Positions 20,141 through 31,123 are shown, counted from the stretch's first letter. The stretch: DNA of 64,000 bases from Marinicella gelatinilytica (GCF_026410405.1 NZ_JAPMLN010000001.1:248001-312000); one strand, 5' to 3'. Notes: a model not told the origin generated them from the letters alone. A program made the numbers and translations.

Positions 20141-21337
20141 ATGATTAAACCATTATCTGTATTTTTTTTATTGATCTTAATACTGCCCATCACCATGGCA
20201 GCGCAAGCTGATTCAGCCAATAATGCGGAAGAAACTGAAGCGGCAAAAAAAGCTCGTCAGACTATGTTGACATTAATGCGAGAACCCACTGAAGCAGAAC
20301 AAGAATCGATGGAGTTACTGGCGAAATGGAGTCAACAATTAACGAATTATCTATTGAATCACGAACAACCCTATGCCCAAGCCATTGGGCTCAATCAGAC
20401 CCATACCACACTGCATGCAACTACTGACCAAGATGAAGCACGGTTAATAACCATCCGACAAAATTATGCAGATCATATCAATCGTTTGGTTAAAAACAAG
20501 TCATTAAATATTGAAACTTTTCAACTATTACAGCCCTTATGTTTTAAAAAAGAACTGGATGGATATTGTGATCGACAAGCTTTGTTGGACAAGCAAATGA
20601 AACAATACCCTGCTGACCTCAGTGTTTATACTAAACCCTTAGAAATCGCCATAAATGAGCAAAATGATGAACTAATAAAAAACTTATTGCGTGTCATGAG
20701 CGGCACCCATCAGATGACCCATGTTGACTACTTATTGCCGGAGTTTATTGACCTAATTAAAGACTACATCAAAACCAACCCAATACCCCCAAAGGCTTTA
20801 TTACGTGAGAGAAATGACTTAATCGCCACCACAGATTTCAGTGAAAAAGACCGTAAGCTGATTGATGACAAATTACCGGAAACGCAAGTTTACATAATGC
20901 TTATCGGTATGCAAATGGCTCTGCCCATTCCGTCATTGAAACCCGTCAAAGATGTATGTCAGAATAACCCTCAGTTTAGTGCTGAGTGTCTTTACATTGC
21001 AAACATGATGACTCAACATGGCAATTCAATTATCAGCAAAGCGCTCGGTCACATTATTAATATAGCGGTTTATGAGCTCAATGACCAACAAGACATGCTG
21101 GCAGCCAGTCAAGGTAATCATGACCGTTTTAAAAATTATGTCGAATGTCTCAGCAAAAGTTACAGCAGCAACAATGACTTTGTGGCTGATTTTTTTGATA
21201 AAGACTATTCACAAATGTGGTTTGCTGCAGAAGACGAACTGACCAGACTAAATAAAATTGCTGCTTACCTCTATAACAAAAGACAAGCTGAAGGCGCTGA
21301 TAATCTCAAAGACCCGACCACCTGTCAGGTTCAATAA
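20141..21337 (+). CDS. Secreted protein of unknown family, tandem paralogue 1
   Basis: A 398-residue protein with a signal peptide (residues 1-22, ending AAQA-DS). I do not recognise the family. The mature part is mostly helical and aligns along its length with the next gene. Shared landmarks are LLNHxxPYxQxIGL, YxDHINxL, GMQMALPIP and ISKALGHIIN. Six cysteines are conserved between the two (including C144 and C153 here), which suggests three disulphides and a periplasmic location. The start lies four bases after recN, so it may be transcribed with recN. An acidic 40-residue segment after the signal is absent from paralogue 2. Confidence 0.75.
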   Translation: MIKPLSVFFLLILILPITMAAQADSANNAEETEAAKKARQTMLTLMREPTEAEQESMELLAKWSQQLTNYLLNHEQPYAQAIGLNQTHTTLHATTDQDEARLITIRQNYADHINRLVKNKSLNIETFQLLQPLCFKKELDGYCDRQALLDKQMKQYPADLSVYTKPLEIAINEQNDELIKNLLRVMSGTHQMTHVDYLLPEFIDLIKDYIKTNPIPPKALLRERNDLIATTDFSEKDRKLIDDKLPETQVYIMLIGMQMALPIPSLKPVKDVCQNNPQFSAECLYIANMMTQHGNSIISKALGHIINIAVYELNDQQDMLAASQGNHDRFKNYVECLSKSYSSNNDFVADFFDKDYSQMWFAAEDELTRLNKIAAYLYNKRQAEGADNLKDPTTCQVQ

Positions 21338-21373
21338 TATGCATAACTTACAGTCCTTAAGTACACTAAATAC

Positions 21374-22459
21374 ATGACTAAAAAACTCAATACTTTATTG
21401 TTAGCGCTGATCTTTTCAGGTTTAAGCCTGGCTCAGGATGACAACGACAGATTAAATCTTGTCTACCAACAGTGGGAAGATTCCTTACATCGCACATTAT
21501 TAAATCATCCCCATCCTTACGTTCAGACCATTGGTTTAAGTTTATCAAGTCCCGAGTTACCACTGCGACATGCAGTGGATAAGAATTTTAAACGCAATGA
21601 TGCACAGCAAAACTATGTTGATCATATTAATCAACTGGCGAAATTAGACACGCTCAACCCTGAAACCATCTTTTTATTGCTTTCAATGTGCTCTCATGAC
21701 GCCATCCGTGACGCTTGTCACCACCAAAGTCTGGTTAATAAATACCAACAATTGTATCCCGACGATTTAAACACCTATTTTGAGCCATTTTATCAAGCCA
21801 TGAACAATAATGATGCTGCCATGGCTGAATACCTGATTAAAAACATGCGCGACGCTAAATACGTCACGGATATGACGCTTCTGCACGAAGTTGTTAAATC
21901 GGTTATTAAAGATTATATGGACAACAACCCGCTGTCGCGCTCAGTCCTAAGAATTCAATTAGATGGTCTTGTCGATATGGATGATTCAGTATCTAACAAA
22001 GATATAAATCAAGCTTTTTACTACATAAAATTATCCGGTATAAAAATGGCGATGCCCATACCAGGCTACAAAACATTGTTAGATTATTGTTCATCAGATG
22101 CCAGCCCAACCCCGGCTTGCGTTCAAGTTGCAGACATTTTAATTAAACAAAGCAAAGACATAATCTCACAATTAATTGGCCATCGTTTAAAAGTCAATAG
22201 CTATGAAAACTCAAATGAAACTGATTTGCTCATAAAAGCGGAGTTTGAGGGTGATAGTTTTAGAAACAATTATGAATGTATTAGAGATACTTTATCAAAA
22301 AACAATCATCAGGTTGATTATTTGGATGTCACCTACGCCAAAATTTGGTTTACCCAAAACAATGAATTACAGCGGATAAAATCCGCCGCTCAGTATTTGT
22401 ATCAAAAAGGCCTGACAGCAGGTTATACCGACCTAAAAAATCCTGATGAATGTGAATAA
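21374..22459 (+). CDS. Secreted protein of unknown family, tandem paralogue 2
   Basis: A 361-residue protein with a signal peptide (residues 1-20, ending SLAQ). It is homologous to the preceding gene over the whole mature region: LLNHPHPYVQTIGL, YVDHINQL, GIKMAMPIP and IISQLIGH align with their counterparts. All six cysteines are kept, including one near the C-terminus (PDECE). Divergence is high, so the duplication is old. The function is unknown. The gene ends 92 bases before the anaerobic ubiquinone operon, from which an FNR-type promoter separates it. Confidence 0.75.
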   Translation: MTKKLNTLLLALIFSGLSLAQDDNDRLNLVYQQWEDSLHRTLLNHPHPYVQTIGLSLSSPELPLRHAVDKNFKRNDAQQNYVDHINQLAKLDTLNPETIFLLLSMCSHDAIRDACHHQSLVNKYQQLYPDDLNTYFEPFYQAMNNNDAAMAEYLIKNMRDAKYVTDMTLLHEVVKSVIKDYMDNNPLSRSVLRIQLDGLVDMDDSVSNKDINQAFYYIKLSGIKMAMPIPGYKTLLDYCSSDASPTPACVQVADILIKQSKDIISQLIGHRLKVNSYENSNETDLLIKAEFEGDSFRNNYECIRDTLSKNNHQVDYLDVTYAKIWFTQNNELQRIKSAAQYLYQKGLTAGYTDLKNPDECE

Positions 22460-22480
22460 AATCAAGCATCATCACACCAA

Positions 22481-22522
22481 TTGACCTAAATCAAGGCAGG
22501 TTCAATTAATCTTACCTAAACT
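22481..22522 (+). promoter_or_regulatory. FNR/Dnr-type promoter of the ubiUVDT operon
   Basis: TTGACCTAAATCAA (22481-22494) is a near-perfect FNR/Anr/Dnr dyad (TTGAT-N4-ATCAA). A -10-like TAAACT lies at 22517-22522. The start site this predicts is about 41 bases from the box centre, the geometry of class II activation. The ubiU ATG is at 22551. Confidence 0.75.
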
Positions 22523-22550
22523 GTTCACCACTTAACGATATGAACAGCTT

Positions 22551-23546
22551 ATGGAATTGGTTTGTCCCGCCGGTAATCTGCCCTCCTTAAAAGTCGCTGT
22601 TAAAGCCGGTGCTGATGCGGTTTATATGGGTTTGCAAAATGCCACCAATGCCCGTCATTTTGCCGGTTTGAATTTTACCGAAAAACAAATGACGCAAGGC
22701 ATTGAGTTTGCGCAAAGTCGTGGTTGTAAAGTCTTCTTAGCGGTAAATACTTATCCCTACTGTCACGATTTACCCACCTGGCAGCAAGCCGTCGATACCG
22801 CCGCTGAACTCAAAGTCGATGCGTTAATTTTAGCTGATATGGGTGTTATGGATTATGCCTGCGAGAAACACCCCGATTTAAACATTCATTTATCGGTTCA
22901 AGGTTCAGCCACCAGTGCCGCTGCGGTTAATTTCTTCGCAGAGCAATTTAATATCAAGCGGGCTGTTATTCCGCGGGTGTTATCGATTAAACAAGTGGCG
23001 CATTTGGTTAACAATTCTTTGGTGCCCATCGAAGTGTTTGGTTTTGGCAGTTTATGTGTGATGGTGGAAGGTCGTTGTTTATTGTCCTCTTATGCCACCG
23101 GTTTGGGGCCTAATAACCATGGTGCCTGTTCGCCGGCTGAATTTGTTGAATGGAAAAACACCGACAGCCACTTAGAAACACGCCTCAACGGCATTTTGAT
23201 TGATCAAGTGGCAAAAGACGAATCCGTCGGCTATCCAGTGATTTGTAAAGGCCGTTATCAAGTGAATGATCAAATCGGCTATGCCATCGAAGAACCCACC
23301 AGTTTAAACACCTTATCGATATTGGCGGAACTCAAGGCCATTGGTGTGGCAGCGGTGAAAGTTGAAGGTCGCCAGCGCAGTCCGGCTTATGTTCGGCAAG
23401 TCACCGAAGTGATGCGTGCCGCCATAGATGATTGCTTGACGCGACCGGATAAGTATGTCGTTAAAGACAGCTGGAATCAAACCTTGGGTGATTTATCCGA
23501 AGGTCAACAAACCACCTTAGGGGCTTACTATCGGAACTGGCAATGA
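22551..23546 (+). CDS. ubiU: Anaerobic ubiquinone hydroxylation protein UbiU
   Basis: A 331-residue U32-family protein. Four cysteines, C169, C176, C193 and C232, fall at exactly the positions of the [4Fe-4S] ligands of E. coli UbiU. With UbiV it forms the complex that hydroxylates the ubiquinone ring without oxygen, using prephenate as hydroxyl donor. It starts an operon ubiU-ubiV-ubiD-ubiT behind an FNR-type box. Annotation pipelines often label this family as a peptidase, but the gene context argues against that. Confidence 0.92.
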   Translation: MELVCPAGNLPSLKVAVKAGADAVYMGLQNATNARHFAGLNFTEKQMTQGIEFAQSRGCKVFLAVNTYPYCHDLPTWQQAVDTAAELKVDALILADMGVMDYACEKHPDLNIHLSVQGSATSAAAVNFFAEQFNIKRAVIPRVLSIKQVAHLVNNSLVPIEVFGFGSLCVMVEGRCLLSSYATGLGPNNHGACSPAEFVEWKNTDSHLETRLNGILIDQVAKDESVGYPVICKGRYQVNDQIGYAIEEPTSLNTLSILAELKAIGVAAVKVEGRQRSPAYVRQVTEVMRAAIDDCLTRPDKYVVKDSWNQTLGDLSEGQQTTLGAYYRNWQ

Positions 23547-24436
23547 CTAAACAAAACACTAAAAAGCTTTCATTGGCACCAATTCCTTACTTTTGGGATC
23601 GGGATTATACCCATCAATTTTATCAGCAGGTGGCACAATCACCGATTGATATCGTTTATTTGGGTGAAGTAGTTTGTAGTAAACGGCGGGCTTTGTCGCT
23701 GCAAGACTGGATGACAATTGGCCATGATTTACAGGCAGCCGGTAAACAAGTGGTGTTATCCACGTTGTCTTTAGTGGAAGCCGCTTCAGAATTATCGGTG
23801 ATGACCAAAATCTGCCAGCAAGGTGACTTTATGGTCGAAGCCAATGACATGTCTGCGGTGCAATTGCGCACAAAATTTGAGTCCAATGCGTTTATCGCCG
23901 GCAGTTCCCTCAATATCTATAACCAACGGAGTCTGGATAAACTCAAATCACTCGGCTTAAGCCGATGGGTATTGCCTCATGAACATAATCAACAAGCCCT
24001 ACATGCATTTGACTTAGGGAATGTTGAATTAGAACTGCCTGCATGGGGGCGTTTATCACTGGCGTACTCGGCCCGCTGTTTTACTGCTCGGACCCATAAC
24101 CGCAGTAAAGACCAGTGTGGTTTTGTTTGTGACCAATACCCCGACGGTTTGGCCATGAAAACCCAGGAACAAAAAGATTTTTTGGTGATTAACGGTATCC
24201 AGACCCAATCAGGAACCATTCAAAACCACTTAGAAGCCATCAATGATGACGCTGTTGATATTTTGCGTATTACTCCGCAACAAAATAACTGTTTTGAGGT
24301 GATTGCACTTTTTGATCAGGTGAGAAAACAGCAACTCAGTGTTACTGATGGCCAGAAACAACTGACTGAATGTACGGTACACCCCATCAGTAATGGTTAT
24401 TGGCACCAAAAAGCCGGCAAAGACTGGGTGGCCTGA
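23543..24436 (+). CDS. ubiV: Anaerobic ubiquinone hydroxylation protein UbiV
   Basis: A 297-residue partner of UbiU. The cluster ligands are C45, C179, C192 and C196, reproducing the C-x(12)-C-x(3)-C spacing of E. coli UbiV (C39, C180, C193, C197). Its ATG overlaps the ubiU stop (ATGA), as expected for a stoichiometric heterodimer. Confidence 0.92.
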   Translation: MTKQNTKKLSLAPIPYFWDRDYTHQFYQQVAQSPIDIVYLGEVVCSKRRALSLQDWMTIGHDLQAAGKQVVLSTLSLVEAASELSVMTKICQQGDFMVEANDMSAVQLRTKFESNAFIAGSSLNIYNQRSLDKLKSLGLSRWVLPHEHNQQALHAFDLGNVELELPAWGRLSLAYSARCFTARTHNRSKDQCGFVCDQYPDGLAMKTQEQKDFLVINGIQTQSGTIQNHLEAINDDAVDILRITPQQNNCFEVIALFDQVRKQQLSVTDGQKQLTECTVHPISNGYWHQKAGKDWVA

Positions 24437-24455
24437 TAACCAATGAGAACCACGC

Positions 24456-25973
24456 ATGTCCTTTGACCGTTTTATCGCTCACACCCTGGATTCGCACAGC
24501 AGCGAACATATCCATAGTTTGCGTGATTTTTTGAGCACTCTTGATGAAGATTTATTACAGGTTAATCAATCCGTTGATTTAAGACATGAACTAACCGCCC
24601 TCTGTCATCGCAGTTTAGGTGAACAAGGTCCGGCCTTACAATTTAATCAATTAAAAAGTAATCACAGCATGCCGGTGATTGGTAACTTATTCGGCACCGA
24701 AGCGCGGGTACTTAAAGCGTTGGGCGTACAGAATAAAAAGCAACTGAAAGAATTGGGGCAACAGTTGGCCTATTTACAATCGCCTGAATTACCCACCAGT
24801 CTTCAACAAGGCCGGGGCCTGGCTAAAAACCTCAAACGTTTAAGCTACGTCAACCCCCGAGTTGTTGATAAACCGCCCTGTCAAAACCATGTACTGAAAG
24901 GTTCTGATGTGGATTTAGGTGTTCTACCCTTACCCACTTGTTGGCCAGATGATGTCAGTGCCTTGTTAACCTTTGGTTTGGTTATTACCCAGGGCCCGCA
25001 TCAAAAACGTCAAAACATGGGCATTTACCGTCAACAACCCATTGCCAAAAACAAACTCATTATGCGATGGCTGGCGCATCGTGGTGGCGCCACAGATTTT
25101 AATGATTTTAAACAAGCCCATCCCGGTAAGCGTTTCCCGGTGGCGGTGGTTATGGGTGCCGATCCCATCACCACTTTAGCTGCGGTATCACCCATTCCAG
25201 ATACCTTAAGTGAACACTATTTTGCCGGATTGCTGCGTGGTGCTAAAACCCAGGTTACAGCAGGTGTTATTCATCAACATTTACAGATTCCGGCCCAGGC
25301 TGAAATCGTTTTAGAAGGTTATATTGAACCCGATAAAACCGCCGCCGAAGGCCCATTTGGTGATCACACCGGTTTTTATAATTCAGTAGAAAATTTTCCG
25401 GTGTTTACCGTAGAAGCCATCAGCTTTCGTGACAATTCCTTGTATCACACCAGTTATATGGGGCATCCGGGACAGGATGAACCTTCGGTCATGGCTTCGG
25501 TACTTAATGAATTATTTATACCGCTGTTACAAAATCAGTTTCCGGAAATTGTGGATTTTTATTTGCCACCGGCGGCCTGCTCCTACCGAATGGCGGTGGT
25601 CAGTATCCGCAAGCAATACCCCGGCCACGCGAAACGTATCATGATGGCAATCTGGTCATTTTTACGGCAGTTTAGTTACACTAAATATATTATTGTCACT
25701 GATGAGGATGTGGATGTGCGTAACTGGTCTCAAGTGGTTTGGGCCATGAGTACCCTCGCCGATCCGGCCAGAGACAGCTTTATTATTGAACGCTCACCGG
25801 TTGATTACCTCGACTTTTCCAGTCCTGACAGCAGATTGGGCGGCAAAATGGGCTTAGATGCCACCCACAAATGGCCAGCTGAAACCACACGCACGTGGGG
25901 TCGACCCATTAAACATTCAGACACCTTTAAACAACACATCGAAGCCCTATGGACACAAATCAGAACCAACTAA
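24456..25973 (+). CDS. ubiD: UbiD-family decarboxylase (3-polyprenyl-4-hydroxybenzoate)
   Basis: A 505-residue prenylated-FMN decarboxylase of the UbiD family. Recognisable segments are GNLFGTEARVLKALG, MGIYRQQPI, HPGKRFPVAVVMGADP, TLSEHYFAGLLRGAKT and AEGPFGDHTGFY, which carries the acidic active-site region. In ubiquinone synthesis it removes the ring carboxylate after prenylation. Its place between ubiV and ubiT implies the whole anoxic branch is expressed together. Whether a second ubiD copy exists elsewhere cannot be judged here. The ubiT start lies 25 bases inside its end. Confidence 0.85.
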   Translation: MSFDRFIAHTLDSHSSEHIHSLRDFLSTLDEDLLQVNQSVDLRHELTALCHRSLGEQGPALQFNQLKSNHSMPVIGNLFGTEARVLKALGVQNKKQLKELGQQLAYLQSPELPTSLQQGRGLAKNLKRLSYVNPRVVDKPPCQNHVLKGSDVDLGVLPLPTCWPDDVSALLTFGLVITQGPHQKRQNMGIYRQQPIAKNKLIMRWLAHRGGATDFNDFKQAHPGKRFPVAVVMGADPITTLAAVSPIPDTLSEHYFAGLLRGAKTQVTAGVIHQHLQIPAQAEIVLEGYIEPDKTAAEGPFGDHTGFYNSVENFPVFTVEAISFRDNSLYHTSYMGHPGQDEPSVMASVLNELFIPLLQNQFPEIVDFYLPPAACSYRMAVVSIRKQYPGHAKRIMMAIWSFLRQFSYTKYIIVTDEDVDVRNWSQVVWAMSTLADPARDSFIIERSPVDYLDFSSPDSRLGGKMGLDATHKWPAETTRTWGRPIKHSDTFKQHIEALWTQIRTN

Positions 25974-26470
25974 CAACAACCCAAAAATTAAACCAGGTTC
26001 CGCAAGTGCCCAAACCATTGGCATGGCCTGTTAAATGGATGCCACAAGTTATCCAGCACCATGTGATAGAACATGCTTTAAATCGTTTCTTTAAACAAGC
26101 GCTTCAAGATGATGAGTTGGCGTTTTTAGATAACCGAGTGATTCATGTGCATATCAAAGATGCTTATATCCGGTTTGCTTTACAATTAAAACAACAAAAT
26201 TTACGGGTATTACCGCTACAAAATTCAGCTGATTTGTCCCTATCCACCGATGTATACACTTTGTTACAACTGATAAGCCAGCAAGAGGATGCCGATGGTT
26301 TATTTTTTAGTCGCCGTTTAGACAGCCAGGGTGATACTGAACTCGGACTTTATGTGAAAAATTTTTTAGCGGCACTGGATCCCGATGAATCGAAGCCTTT
26401 GTCACTGGGCATGACCATGAGTAAGCAATTATTACACCTTATCAACCTCAAGAATCGCCTGTTCAATTGA
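25949..26470 (+). CDS. ubiT: Anaerobic ubiquinone accessory factor UbiT (SCP2 domain)
   Basis: A 173-residue SCP2-fold lipid-binding protein, the same length as E. coli UbiT (174). Shared stretches are LFFSRRL and GDTELGLYVKNFLAALD. UbiT binds the hydrophobic intermediates and is required with UbiU and UbiV for oxygen-independent ubiquinone synthesis. It overlaps the ubiD 3' end by 25 bases. A terminator hairpin follows. Confidence 0.92.
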   Translation: MDTNQNQLTTTQKLNQVPQVPKPLAWPVKWMPQVIQHHVIEHALNRFFKQALQDDELAFLDNRVIHVHIKDAYIRFALQLKQQNLRVLPLQNSADLSLSTDVYTLLQLISQQEDADGLFFSRRLDSQGDTELGLYVKNFLAALDPDESKPLSLGMTMSKQLLHLINLKNRLFN

Positions 26471-26517
26471 CAAAAATCAATACATAGCAAACGCCATCAG
26501 TTACACTATGGCGTTTT
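26467..26517 (+). promoter_or_regulatory. FNR/Dnr-type promoter of the TonB receptor, overlapping the ubiT terminator
   Basis: TTGACAAAAATCAA (26467-26480) overlaps the last codon of ubiT. A -10-like TACACT lies at 26502-26507, again giving a box centre near -41. The same bases hold a stem AACGCCAT / ATGGCGTTTT (26489-26516) that looks like an intrinsic terminator for the ubi operon. If both are real, the receptor's transcript starts inside the terminator loop or right arm. Confidence 0.65.
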
Positions 26518-26536
26518 GTAATTTAATCCAATTGTC

Positions 26537-28711
26537 ATGTATAAAGTTATCAGCACAGTGTGGTTACTCATGCTGCCAATATTTTCAATCGCTCAACAAA
26601 AAGAAACCTCGGAAGACCTCGAAACCACAGCACTCAGCCCCTTAATTGTGGTGGCTTATAAACAAGCCCGACAATTACTGGAAGTGGCCGCAGATGTCAG
26701 TGTTATTGGTGCCGAGCACATTCGACAGACGCACAGTGAAGACATGGCCGCTGCTCTGCGCTATGAAACCAACATTAATATCGAAGATGCCGGAAATCGT
26801 TTTGGTACTTCTGGCATAAATATCCGCGGTATCGGCAGTAATCGGGTGGCGGTGGAAGTGGATGGCGTGCCCAATGCCAAAGCCTTTGATATTGGTTCTT
26901 ATTCCTTTGCCACAGCGCAATACCCCGATGTCTCTGTAATAAACAGCATCGAAGTGCTCAAAGGCCCTGCTTCAACCCTGTACGGCAGTAATGCTTTGGG
27001 CGGTATTGTCAGTATCCATACCTGGAATCCCCAGGATTTGGTTGGTGATGGTGATCATTGGCGGCAATTTAGATTGGGCTTTAATGGTCAATACAATGGT
27101 CGTCATGGCACTTATACCCACGCCTGGAACGGCGAAAATAATGGCTTAATTTTCAATATTAATCAACGCGATGGTAAAGGCATACAGCGACCCAGTTCAT
27201 TGGCAGAAGACCATGCAGACTGGGATCAACAGTCTGCGTTTGGCAAATGGGTCACGGATTTAGCACCGGGTCATCAATTATCGTTTAACCTACAAGCGCA
27301 ACAGCGTGATCAAACAACCCAGATTCATTCTTTTATCGGTACCGGCCGCTTTAACAACACCACCGCTTTGGCCGGTGATGATACCAGCGAATCACAAAAA
27401 TTCAGCGCAACTTATGATTTTATGCTCAATAAAAGCTGGGCTGATGACGGCTTGGTTCGTCTTTATCATACCAATACCGAGTTTTTACAAAACACCACAG
27501 AACACCGCTTTTCACGCCGTGGCACGCCACTAAGACAAAACCGCACTTTCAGTTTTGAACAATCCGCCTTCGGCATGGAAGTCAATTTTACCAAGCAATT
27601 TAACACCGGTCATTGGTCTCATCGATTAATTTATGGTGTTGAAATGATCCGGACGGATGTGGCTGAATACCGTGATGCACTGGAAACCAACCTCACCACC
27701 GGTACCAGTACCAATGTGCTGTTAGGCGAAGTTTTTCCATTTCGTGACTTTCCCCTCACCGATGTGAAGGAATTGGGCGTTTTTATTCATGATGAAATTG
27801 AATTAAGTCCGAACTGGACCTTAATACCGGCGGTGCGCTTTGATCGCTATGATTTAAGTCCTGAACGCGATGCTTTATTCGACAATAATGCCGAGGACAT
27901 TGAAGTGGTGAATATTGATGAGTCTGATTTCTCGCCTAAATTAGGATTGTTGTACCAAATCAATGATTACAGCAGTGTCTATGGCCAATATGTACGTGGG
28001 TTTCGAGCACCACCGGCTGAAGATGTCAATATTGGTTTCAACATTGCCCTGTTTAATTACCGTTCAATTCCCAACCCGGATTTAAAAAGTGAAACCTCAA
28101 ACGGTTATGAAATGGGCTATCGATTATTACTGCCCAATCAACGTTTGACCGTTAATGGTTTTTATAATGAATACAAAGACCTGATTGTCTCACGCGCGCC
28201 TTTGGGAGTTGATCCTGAAACCCAAGCACTGCTGTTTCAATCACAAAATATTGAAAAAGCCCGTATTCATGGTTATGAAATTGAACATGAATGGTTAATC
28301 AACGATCACTGGCAAACCCATGCGGCTGTTTCCTGGACCAAAGGTGTCAATAAAACCAACAACCAGCCTTTAAATACAGTGTCACCAGCGAAGGCTGTGC
28401 TTTCAGCAAAATGGAACAGTGCATCAAATAAATGGCATATGGGTTTTTATGGCCGCTTTAGTGCCGCTCAGGATGATATTGATATGACTCAAGGCGAACT
28501 TTTTCAAACACCGGGTTATGCTGTTTTTGACTGGATGACCAGCTATGAAATCACCCCAAATGGTCGCTTGCAATTGAGCGTCAATAACCTGACTGATAAA
28601 ACCTATTGGCAATGGCAGCAAGTTCGTAATTTCGATGCTGATGACCCGATTATCAATGCATTAACACAATCTTCACGTTATTTTTCAATATCTTACTCGC
28701 ATCAATGGTAA
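26537..28711 (+). CDS. TonB-dependent outer-membrane receptor, haem/haemoglobin type
   Basis: A 724-residue receptor. A signal peptide (1-19) precedes a TonB-box-like LIVVA near residue 36, then the plug domain with INIRGIGSNRVAVEVDG and LKGPASTLYGSNALGG, then the 22-strand barrel ending YSHQW. The 'GINIRG..-NRV...-DG' plug and the barrel motifs FRAP and NPDLKSETS (haem receptors have FRAP and NPNL) point to haem or haemoprotein uptake. It sits between ubiT and nirS behind its own FNR-type box, so it may supply haem or iron under anoxia. The substrate is inferred, and copper or siderophore uptake is possible. Confidence 0.78.
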   Translation: MYKVISTVWLLMLPIFSIAQQKETSEDLETTALSPLIVVAYKQARQLLEVAADVSVIGAEHIRQTHSEDMAAALRYETNINIEDAGNRFGTSGINIRGIGSNRVAVEVDGVPNAKAFDIGSYSFATAQYPDVSVINSIEVLKGPASTLYGSNALGGIVSIHTWNPQDLVGDGDHWRQFRLGFNGQYNGRHGTYTHAWNGENNGLIFNINQRDGKGIQRPSSLAEDHADWDQQSAFGKWVTDLAPGHQLSFNLQAQQRDQTTQIHSFIGTGRFNNTTALAGDDTSESQKFSATYDFMLNKSWADDGLVRLYHTNTEFLQNTTEHRFSRRGTPLRQNRTFSFEQSAFGMEVNFTKQFNTGHWSHRLIYGVEMIRTDVAEYRDALETNLTTGTSTNVLLGEVFPFRDFPLTDVKELGVFIHDEIELSPNWTLIPAVRFDRYDLSPERDALFDNNAEDIEVVNIDESDFSPKLGLLYQINDYSSVYGQYVRGFRAPPAEDVNIGFNIALFNYRSIPNPDLKSETSNGYEMGYRLLLPNQRLTVNGFYNEYKDLIVSRAPLGVDPETQALLFQSQNIEKARIHGYEIEHEWLINDHWQTHAAVSWTKGVNKTNNQPLNTVSPAKAVLSAKWNSASNKWHMGFYGRFSAAQDDIDMTQGELFQTPGYAVFDWMTSYEITPNGRLQLSVNNLTDKTYWQWQQVRNFDADDPIINALTQSSRYFSISYSHQW

Positions 28712-28749
28712 TCGAATGGTAAGATAAATAATGATAAGTTTTCAATCAG

Positions 28750-28790
28750 TTGACTTACATCAATGAAGACATTTGTACTAATCGTACAAT
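28750..28790 (+). promoter_or_regulatory. FNR/Dnr-type promoter of nirS
   Basis: TTGACTTACATCAA (28750-28763) is followed by TACAAT (28785-28790). The implied start near 28797 is 40.5 bases from the box centre. A second dyad, TTGTAC-N5-GTACAA (28773-28789), overlaps the -10. An AGGAG ribosome-binding site precedes the nirS ATG by about ten bases. Confidence 0.8.
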
Positions 28791-28844
28791 ACTCTATTGA
28801 AAGAGTGTCAACACTTATTCGGAACAATGATTTTTTAATATTAG

Positions 28845-31004
<2,160 letters not shown>

Positions 31005-31026
31005 CACTTAAAAAAGTGTTTTACCA

Positions 31027-31058
31027 AGGCGGCCTCTTTATGAGGCCGCTTTTTTTTG
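31027..31058 (+). terminator. Rho-independent terminator of nirS
   Basis: The stem GCGGCCTC / GAGGCCGC with loop TTTAT is followed by eight T residues, 25 bases after the nirS stop. Confidence 0.88.
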
Positions 31059-31123
31059 GTCTTAAAAAAATCAAAAAAGCCTACTTTATGCTAATATGCC
31101 TGTTTTTAAAGCGACCATAGGTT

